8,392 bases of DNA from an uncultured Ruminococcus sp. (lineage in GTDB: Bacteria; Bacillota; Clostridia; Oscillospirales; Ruminococcaceae): the NCBI GenBank assembly GCA_946537565.1, contig CAMNFW010000080.1, forward strand, positions 1 to 8,392, given 5' to 3'. Below are positions 1 through 4,874 of the stretch, piece by piece. Numbering within the stretch: the stretch's first letter is position 1; every line of letters begins with the position of its first letter. A program made the position numbers and the translations under genes. The notes under the pieces are model-generated. The model saw only the letters and a list, made by a program, of their open reading frames with translations. It was not told where the DNA came from and made no database searches.

Positions 1-1
1 T

Positions 2-157
2 GTAATTGGCGTGCCGGTAGGTTTTGTGAACGTGGTGCAGTCGAAGGAAATGATTATCGACAGCGGAATACCCTGTATCGTGTCAAGAGGAAGAAAAGGC
101 GGAAGCACAGTTGCTGCGGCGATAGTTAATGCAATGATGTATATGCTGACACGATAA
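2..157 (+). CDS. cbiC: Precorrin-8X / cobalt-precorrin-8 methylmutase, C-terminal fragment
   Basis: The 3' end of a gene whose start lies outside the window; 51 codons and a TAA stop are visible. The fragment begins VIGVPVGFVNVVQSKE and continues through IVSRGRKGGSTVAAAIVNA. This matches the well-conserved C-terminal end of the CobH/CbiC family: the GVPVGFV..V.SKE strand-helix, then the RGRKGG glycine loop and the AAAIVNA helix. The enzyme moves the C-11 methyl group to C-12 of the corrin ring, giving (cobalt-)hydrogenobyrinate, in the cytoplasm. The catalytic His of the family lies upstream of this fragment and cannot be checked. The gene is separated from the next operon by a promoter and a riboswitch, so it probably ends an upstream cobalamin biosynthesis operon. 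In a Firmicute with CbiK nearby the anaerobic CbiC assignment is more likely than the aerobic CobH one. Confidence 0.9.
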   Translation, partial: VIGVPVGFVNVVQSKEMIIDSGIPCIVSRGRKGGSTVAAAIVNAMMYMLTR

Positions 158-168
158 AATAATCGTCT

Positions 169-189
169 GCACAATTAATAAATTGTTGC
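169..189 (+). terminator. Weak hairpin after cbiC, possible terminator
   Basis: GCACAATT (169-176) can pair with AATTGTTGC (181-189) around an AATA loop, giving eight pairs with one bulged T. The stem is AT-rich and no run of T follows it, so it is a poor intrinsic terminator. It lies between the cbiC stop and the next promoter. It may contribute to 3' end formation or may be chance in AT-rich DNA. Confidence 0.25.
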
Positions 190-214
190 ATATGTCTAAT
201 TTAGTAAAAAAGAC

Positions 215-243
215 TTGAAATTAAAAAATACCAGTGATATAAT
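215..243 (+). promoter_or_regulatory. Sigma-A promoter of the B12-controlled operon
   Basis: TTGAAA (215-220) and a perfect TATAAT (238-243) are separated by exactly 17 bases. The -35 box differs from TTGACA at one position, and a TG pair sits just before the -10 box region. Transcription should start near 248-251, about 25-30 bases before the riboswitch and about 395 bases before the first start codon. A promoter this strong suggests that regulation happens mainly after initiation, through the leader. Confidence 0.85.
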
Positions 244-275
244 GTGTATTAGCTTATGTATACACAAGTAATAAA

Positions 276-534
276 ATACGCAGACCGGTGCCTTTGCACG
301 AAACAGATATAAGTTGTCAGCGTGGTCAAAGGGTAAAAGGGAAGCAGGTGAAAGACCTGCACGATCTCGTCACTGTAAGCAGGGAGCATTGGATAATTCA
401 CGGAAGTGAAGTCACTGAGAAATCGGGAAGGCTTATCCGATGCTATGATATGCAAGTCAGGAAACCTGCCGGCTGTAGGTACAGGAACTGGAATTATCAT
501 TTCAGCTCCAGATCACGAGGTATTGATCGTACTG
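276..534 (+). promoter_or_regulatory. Cobalamin riboswitch, adenosylcobalamin-type architecture
   Basis: The conserved core is readable in order. The 5' arm of P1 is CAGACCGG (281-288), which pairs with CCGGCTG (469-475) around one bulged A. The AAAAGGGAAGC element ends at 345. Hairpin GCAGGT/ACCTGC (344-349 with 355-360) has a GAAAG loop, then come TCACTGTAAG (370-379) and an 11-pair helix 386-396 with 433-443 containing one G-U. Next are GAAGTCACTGAG (408-419), GGGAAGGC (425-432) and the B12 box AAGTCAGGAAACCTGCC (454-470). Loop L5 ATCTCGT (364-370) is complementary over seven positions (one G-U) to ACGAGGT (515-521). That segment sits in the loop of a GATC/GATC stem (511-514 with 525-528), which is the expected L5-L13 kissing loop. 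An extra hairpin CTGGA/TCCAG (488-492 with 507-511) lies between P1 and P13. The large peripheral domain suggests the adenosylcobalamin class. It is expected to switch the downstream uptake genes off when the ligand is bound. Confidence 0.95.
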
Positions 535-538
535 TTTT

Positions 539-569
539 CAGGCTCTCATTGCAGGGTCTGTTTGCAATG
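539..569 (+). promoter_or_regulatory. Competing leader hairpins: candidate antiterminator
   Basis: CATTGCA (547-553) pairs perfectly with TGCAATG (563-569). Its 3' arm shares 566-569 with the 5' base of the terminator, so the two cannot fully coexist. A second hairpin, CAGGCTC (539-545) with GGGTCTG (554-560), has seven pairs including two G-U and competes with the first. The set could act as anti-antiterminator, antiterminator and terminator. The overlap with the terminator is only four base pairs, so the switching model is an inference from complementarity. Confidence 0.5.
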
Positions 570-599
570 CCTTCTTCCCTGGTGAAGAGGGTATTTTTT
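566..599 (+). terminator. Intrinsic terminator of the riboswitch expression platform
   Basis: AATGCCTTCTTC (566-577) pairs with GAAGAGGGTATT (584-595): twelve pairs, two of them G-U, around a six-base CCTGGT loop. A run of six T (594-599) follows. It lies after the kissing-loop hairpin and 46 bases before the cobaltochelatase start codon, the right place for premature transcription termination when cobalamin is bound. Confidence 0.85.
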
Positions 600-607
600 G
601 ATCATTA

Positions 608-632
608 CCTTTCATGATTGAATTATGAAAGG
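608..632 (+). promoter_or_regulatory. Hairpin that masks the ribosome binding site of the first gene
   Basis: CCTTTCAT (608-615) is the perfect reverse complement of ATGAAAGG (625-632) with a nine-base loop. The 3' arm contains most of the only purine-rich Shine-Dalgarno candidate (AAAGGA, 628-633) for the start codon at 646. If folded, the hairpin would limit ribosome access. Its 5' arm overlaps a segment (600-610) that could instead pair with the riboswitch L13 region, so translation as well as transcription may be controlled. Confidence 0.55.
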
Positions 633-645
633 ACTTGATTTTAAT

Positions 646-1698
646 ATGAAAAAATTATCAATATTTATGATGTGCCTTGCACTTTCAGCAGCTGCAATGA
701 CAGGCTGCGGAAATTCTGCAAGCAGCTCTGAATCAGCTGAGACAACAACAACTGAACCTGCTGCAACAGAGGAAGTTACAGAAGAAAACACTACTGTTGC
801 TTCTGAGGAAGAAACTGCTCAGGCAGGGGAAGAAGAAGATATGGAAGACGAAGAGAATTACGATACAGGTGACGCTTCACTGGATAATATCCGCAATCAG
901 GACGAGATCGGCGAAAATGAACTGCTTGTGGTAAGCTTTGGTACAAGCTTCAACGACAGCCGTCGCCTGACTATCGGGGCAATTGAAAATGCTCTTGAAG
1001 AGGCATTTCCAGATTATTCCGTCAGAAGAGGATTTACTGCAAATATCATCATTGACCATGTACAGAAGCGTGACGGCTTCCTGATAGACGATGTAGACGC
1101 TGCTTTGAACAGAGCTGTTGATAACGGAGTAAAGAATCTTGTAGTTCAGCCGACGCATCTTATGAACGGACTTGAATACAATGATATCGTGAATGAAGTT
1201 GCACAGTATGCTGATGCATTTGAGAATGTTGTCTTCGGCGAACCGCTTCTGACCAGCGATGAAGATTTCAAGGCAGTTGAATCAGCAATAGTTGACTGGA
1301 CAAAGGAATACGATGACGGCGAGACTGCTATCTGCTTTATGGGTCACGGAACAGAAGCTGATTCCAATGCAGTTTACCAGAAAATGCAGGATATGCTTAC
1401 TGCTGACGGCTATGAAAATTATTTTGTAGGAACAGTTGAAGCAACTCCAAGTCTTGATGATGTGCTTGCAAAGGTCAAAGAGGGCAATTACAAGAGGGTT
1501 ATTCTTGAACCGCTCATGGTAGTTGCCGGCGATCATGCTAATAACGATATGGCTGGTGATGAGGAGGACTCATGGAAGAGCGTATTCACAGATGCAGGCT
1601 ATGAAGTAGAGTGTGTACTTCGTGGACTTGGCGAAAATGAAGCGATCCGTGAGCTTTATGTTAAGCACGCTCAGGCTGCAATCGATTCAATAAATTAA
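646..1698 (+). CDS. cbiK: Exported lipoprotein cobaltochelatase, CbiK family
   Basis: A 350-residue class II chelatase of the CbiK family, which inserts Co2+ into sirohydrochlorin in anaerobic B12 synthesis. Residues 1-21 form a lipoprotein signal (MKK start, hydrophobic core, AAAMTGC lipobox, Cys21 lipidated). A Ser/Thr/Glu-rich acidic tether follows to about residue 90, and the chelatase domain spans about 92-350. Visible family motifs are LLVVSFGTSF (93-102), QPTHLMNGLEY (168-178), FMGHGTEA (231-238), GTVEATPS (262-269) and VAGDHANNDMAGDEEDSWK (293-311). By family comparison His234, Glu265 and His297 are the metal/active-site residues, so the enzyme looks intact. An in-frame ATG at 625 exists, but it lies inside the masking hairpin, has no ribosome binding site and would spoil the signal peptide. 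The AAAGGA-to-646 spacing of 12 bases is long. It is the first gene under the B12 riboswitch. Extracytoplasmic CbiK is known from Desulfovibrio (CbiK-P); here a surface location beside an ABC importer is inferred. The in vivo substrate is unknown. Confidence 0.9.
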   Translation: MKKLSIFMMCLALSAAAMTGCGNSASSSESAETTTTEPAATEEVTEENTTVASEEETAQAGEEEDMEDEENYDTGDASLDNIRNQDEIGENELLVVSFGTSFNDSRRLTIGAIENALEEAFPDYSVRRGFTANIIIDHVQKRDGFLIDDVDAALNRAVDNGVKNLVVQPTHLMNGLEYNDIVNEVAQYADAFENVVFGEPLLTSDEDFKAVESAIVDWTKEYDDGETAICFMGHGTEADSNAVYQKMQDMLTADGYENYFVGTVEATPSLDDVLAKVKEGNYKRVILEPLMVVAGDHANNDMAGDEEDSWKSVFTDAGYEVECVLRGLGENEAIRELYVKHAQAAIDSIN

Positions 1699-1713
1699 AT
1701 TATAATACAATAC

Positions 1714-1742
1714 CGGCGGAAGGCAAAAACTTCCGCCGTTTT
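1714..1742 (+). terminator. Intercistronic hairpin after cbiK, partial terminator
   Basis: CGGCGGAAG (1714-1722) pairs perfectly with CTTCCGCCG (1730-1738) around a seven-base GCAAAAA loop, followed by TTTT (1739-1742). The stem is strong and GC-rich but the T run is short, so it probably terminates only some transcripts. It may also protect the 3' end of the cbiK message. Either effect would give more chelatase than transporter. No promoter is apparent between it and the next gene, 18 bases on. Confidence 0.7.
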
Positions 1743-1760
1743 GATAGAAAGGTAATTAAA

Positions 1761-2714
1761 ATGAAAAAGATACTTGCATTTATAACTTTATTTACTCTTG
1801 CTGCTGCAATGACTGGCTGCGGAAAAGATTCTTCCAGCAATAATACTCAGCCGGAAACCACTGTTCAGACTGAGACAGAAACTACTCAGACGGACACAAC
1901 AGCTGATGAAACAGAGGCTGATACATCAGATGCTCAGGATACCACCGAAAAGGCTACAGCACCCCCTCAGGAAGTGGGATATGAGGGAATGGAAGCGGTT
2001 TATGCAGATTCACTTAACGACGGCGAATATGACATAAACGTAGACTCCAGCTCTTCAATGTTCAAGATCACTGCCTGCTCCCTTAAGGTTAACGGCGGAG
2101 AGATGAATGCAGTGCTGACAATGAGCAGCACAGGCTATGAATATCTTTACATGGGAACTGCTGAAGATGCCGAAAATGACAGCGATGAGCAGTATATATC
2201 ATCTGAGGAAAAAGACGGAGTTTCAGTTTTTACTATTCCGGTAGAAGCACTGGACAAGGAAATATCCTGTGCAGCATTCAGCAAGAAAAAACAGCTGTGG
2301 TATGACAGAACTCTTGTGTTCCGTGCAGATTCACTGGAGCTGGACGCATTTTCCGAAGGTTCAGCCAATACAGCTGATGATCTTGAATTAAGTGATGGTT
2401 TATATTCAGTTGAAGTAAAGCTTGAAGGCGGTTCAGGAAAAGCCTCAGTTAATTCACCTGCAAAGCTTACTGTTGCTGACGGAAAGCCTTTGGCTGAGAT
2501 AATCTGGAGCAGCAATAAATACGATTATATGGTCGTTGACGGTGAAAAATACGAACCTGTTTCAACGGAAGAATTCTCTGTATTTGAGATACCTGTAACA
2601 GTATTTGACAGGGCTATGGCTGTTTCAGCTGATACAACTGCAATGAGTACACCTCATGAAATTGAGTATACTTTAACTTTTGATTCATCAAGCATAAGCA
2701 AATGGGAAGAATAA
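1761..2714 (+). CDS. Lipoprotein with two diverged beta-rich repeats, possible tetrapyrrole or metal binder
   Basis: A 317-residue protein that I cannot assign to a named family. Residues 1-20 are a lipoprotein signal (AAAMTGC lipobox, Cys20), followed by a Thr/Glu-rich tether to about residue 75. Two related domains follow, A at about 85-188 and B at about 210-307. They share the pattern L-x-DG-x-Y-x-(I/V)-x-V, then a (S/T)xxLxVxxG turn, an SS-x-x-Y-x-Y-(L/M) segment, a VFTIPV / VFEIPV strand and a final (T/E)YTL or RTLVF strand. Domain B keeps the more regular motifs GGSGKASVNSPAKLTV and DTTAMSTPHEIEYTLTF; A is more diverged. Predominantly beta domains in tandem behind a lipid anchor recall NEAT-type haem-binding modules, but that is a resemblance in layout, not an identification. 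The ribosome binding site GAAAGG lies 8 bases before the ATG. The gene lies between the surface chelatase and a substrate-binding protein, whose start it overlaps, so a role in capturing the transported ligand is likely. Confidence 0.8.
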   Translation: MKKILAFITLFTLAAAMTGCGKDSSSNNTQPETTVQTETETTQTDTTADETEADTSDAQDTTEKATAPPQEVGYEGMEAVYADSLNDGEYDINVDSSSSMFKITACSLKVNGGEMNAVLTMSSTGYEYLYMGTAEDAENDSDEQYISSEEKDGVSVFTIPVEALDKEISCAAFSKKKQLWYDRTLVFRADSLELDAFSEGSANTADDLELSDGLYSVEVKLEGGSGKASVNSPAKLTVADGKPLAEIIWSSNKYDYMVVDGEKYEPVSTEEFSVFEIPVTVFDRAMAVSADTTAMSTPHEIEYTLTFDSSSISKWEE

Positions 2715-3832
2715 GAAGAATAATAAGTACAGCAGCATTGAGCCTGCTGCTGAGCTTTGTTTCATGCGGTAATAAAAAAGACAGCAGCGGTGATCGAGGT
2801 GTTGCAGGGCATATTGATCTGGAATATGCAAAACAGTATTCTATTGATATCTGTGAAGGCGGAGCTTATATTATTCACATTGCTGATGATGATTATGTGT
2901 ATCTTCCTGAGAATGCAGAACTGCCTGAAAATGCTGAAAATATGCAGATCATTCGTCAGCCAGCAGACAATATATATGTTGCTGCTTCTTCTGCAATGGA
3001 TCTATTCTACAGCACCGGAAGCATCGGCAGTGTATATTTCACTTCAACCAAACAGTCTGACTGGGGATTGCCGTATATCCGTGAGCTTATTGATAACGGA
3101 GATATCTTTTATGCCGGAAAATACAGCGCACCGGACTATGAAATGCTTCTTGAAGGAGAATGCGGACTGGCAGTTGAGTCTACGATGATATATCATGCAC
3201 CTGAGATAAAAGAACAGCTTGAAGCCCTTGGAATACCGGTCATAGTCGAGCGGTCAAGCTATGAAACTGATCCTCTTGGGAGAATGGAATGGATAAAACT
3301 GTACGGTTTGATCACAGGTCATCTCAAAGAAGCAGAAGATTTTTTCAATGAACAAAATGAAAGAGTAAAATCTGTTTCAGAAAAAACCCAAGCTGATCCT
3401 GAAACGAGAACAGTGGCATTTTTCTCAATAAATCCCAATGGTTATGTAACGATCCATAAGCCCGGTGACTATGTTTGCAGAATGATAGAAATGGCAGGCG
3501 GGAAGTATATTTTCACTCCTGAATCGCTTGACACTGAGGAAAACTCTCTTTCCACCATGAATCTGCAATGGGAGAATTTTTACGAAACTGCTAAAAACGC
3601 AGATGTTATAATATATAACAGCACGATCGAAGGTGAACTTGAAACTCTTGACCAGCTGATCTCCAAAAACAGTCTGCTGACGGATTTCAAGGCTGTTCAG
3701 AATGGAGAAGTCTGGTGTACGGGTAAAAATATGTTTCAGCAGACAAGCGGTGCAGCTGATATGATCTGTGATATAAACAATATCCTGACAGACAGCACTG
3801 AAAATACCGAATATCTCCGAAGACTGGAGTGA
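2702..3832 (+). CDS. ABC transporter substrate-binding lipoprotein, BtuF/FepB class
   Basis: A 376-residue class III solute-binding protein (Peripla_BP_2 / TroA-like fold) that delivers ligand to the permease encoded next. Residues 1-22 are a lipoprotein signal with lipobox FVSC; Phe at -3 is less common than Leu. The N-lobe covers about 85-190, with IRQPADNIYVAASSAMDLF (84-102), AGKYSAPDYE (138-147), ESTMIYHAPE (159-168) and ERSSYETDPLGR (183-194). A long linking helix (about 195-228, starting MEWIKLYG) and a C-lobe to about 362 follow, an arrangement typical of B12, haem and siderophore binders. The ATG lies inside the end of the preceding gene (13-base overlap) with no evident Shine-Dalgarno sequence, so its translation is probably coupled to that gene. 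The riboswitch favours a corrinoid, cobalt or related tetrapyrrole as ligand. An iron chelate cannot be excluded, because BtuF- and FepB-like sequences are hard to separate by eye. Confidence 0.88.
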   Translation: MGRIRRIISTAALSLLLSFVSCGNKKDSSGDRGVAGHIDLEYAKQYSIDICEGGAYIIHIADDDYVYLPENAELPENAENMQIIRQPADNIYVAASSAMDLFYSTGSIGSVYFTSTKQSDWGLPYIRELIDNGDIFYAGKYSAPDYEMLLEGECGLAVESTMIYHAPEIKEQLEALGIPVIVERSSYETDPLGRMEWIKLYGLITGHLKEAEDFFNEQNERVKSVSEKTQADPETRTVAFFSINPNGYVTIHKPGDYVCRMIEMAGGKYIFTPESLDTEENSLSTMNLQWENFYETAKNADVIIYNSTIEGELETLDQLISKNSLLTDFKAVQNGEVWCTGKNMFQQTSGAADMICDINNILTDSTENTEYLRRLE

Positions 3833-3835
3833 GAA

Positions 3836-4861
3836 ATGAATAACAGAAAAATCAGGTATGCAGCTATGTTCATCACACTTGCGGCTTTGTTGATCACACT
3901 GACAGCTGTTAACCTTCTGACAGGAAGTGTCAGTTTCAGCTTTTCCGAAGTTATAGATGTGATCACAGGAAATTCTACTGACACAACAGCAGAGAAGGTC
4001 ATTCTTCAAATACGTTTGCCGAGGATAATTGCAGCAATGATACTTGGGGGAGCGCTGTCGCTTTCGGGATTAATGCTGCAAAGCTTTTTTTCAAATCCGA
4101 TAGCCGGTCCTTTCGTGCTTGGAATATCCTCCGGTGCAAAACTTACAGTTGCGCTGGCAATGATAATATCTATGAGTACTGGTATCATTATGAACTCAGC
4201 TTCAATGATAATCGCAGCATTTATAGGTTCTTTGGCTGCAACCGCTGCAATCCTGGCGGTTTCAGGAAAAATGAAGAATATGTCATATCTTATAATATGC
4301 GGAATAATGATAGGATATATTTGTTCAGCAATTACGGAGCTGGCAGTGACTTTTGCTGATGATTCAAACATAGTAAATCTTCACAACTGGTCAATGGGTA
4401 CATTTTCTTCTACAAGCTGGAAAGATGTTGCAGTAATGACATTTGTTGTCGTACCGGCATTTGCAGCTGCGTTTCTTCTGTCAAAGCCAATGAGTGCATA
4501 TCAGCTTGGTGAGAGCTATGCTGAGAATCTTGGGGTTAATGTGAAACGCTTCAAAACTGCACTGATCATACTTTCAAGCCTGCTTTCAGCCTGTGTTACC
4601 GCATTTGCTGGACCTGTATCATTTGTCGGAGTTGCAGTGCCTCATCTTGTAAGGAGCATATTCAGAACCTCAAAACCAATAATCATAATACCTGCATCAT
4701 TCATAGGAGGAGCCGTTTTCTGTTTGTTCTGCGATCTTCTTGCCAGGACAGTATTCTCACCCACAGAGCTGAGCATAAGCACAGTTACGGCAGTATTCGG
4801 CGCACCGGTCGTATTATGGATAATGCTAAGACGATCTGCAAACAGAAACTATGAAGCATAA
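3836..4861 (+). CDS. ABC transporter permease, FecCD/BtuC family
   Basis: A 341-residue polytopic membrane protein of normal family length, with roughly nine to ten hydrophobic segments. It should form a homodimeric channel for the substrate handed over by the lipoprotein encoded immediately upstream. Family hallmarks are IRLPRIIAAMILGGALSLSG (59-78), LQSFFSNPIAGPFVLGISSG (81-100) and GPVSFVGVAVPHLVR (259-273). The cytoplasmic coupling segment LGESYAENLGVNVKR (224-238) contacts the ATPase in this family. The start codon is 3 bases after the previous stop, with GGAG in the preceding codons as ribosome binding site, so the genes are translationally linked. The family transports B12, haem and ferric siderophores. 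Substrate assignment rests on the upstream riboswitch, not on the permease sequence. Confidence 0.93.
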   Translation: MNNRKIRYAAMFITLAALLITLTAVNLLTGSVSFSFSEVIDVITGNSTDTTAEKVILQIRLPRIIAAMILGGALSLSGLMLQSFFSNPIAGPFVLGISSGAKLTVALAMIISMSTGIIMNSASMIIAAFIGSLAATAAILAVSGKMKNMSYLIICGIMIGYICSAITELAVTFADDSNIVNLHNWSMGTFSSTSWKDVAVMTFVVVPAFAAAFLLSKPMSAYQLGESYAENLGVNVKRFKTALIILSSLLSACVTAFAGPVSFVGVAVPHLVRSIFRTSKPIIIIPASFIGGAVFCLFCDLLARTVFSPTELSISTVTAVFGAPVVLWIMLRRSANRNYEA

Positions 4862-4874
4862 GAGGTGAGTATTA

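Noticed and set aside
288..617. Open reading frame of 109 codons across the leader
   Set aside because: It coincides with the riboswitch and terminator, has no ribosome binding site, and its sequence is explained base by base by RNA structure.
625..645. Upstream in-frame ATG for the CbiK lipoprotein
   Set aside because: It would put MKGLDFN in front of a standard signal peptide, has no Shine-Dalgarno sequence, and lies within the masking hairpin. The ATG at 646 gives a normal lipoprotein signal.
3425..4009. Long minus-strand open frame opposite the SBP and permease genes
   Set aside because: It is antisense to two well-supported genes, is Cys/Ser/Phe-rich in the manner of shadow frames, and lacks a ribosome binding site. 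Other minus-strand frames in the window were rejected for the same reason.
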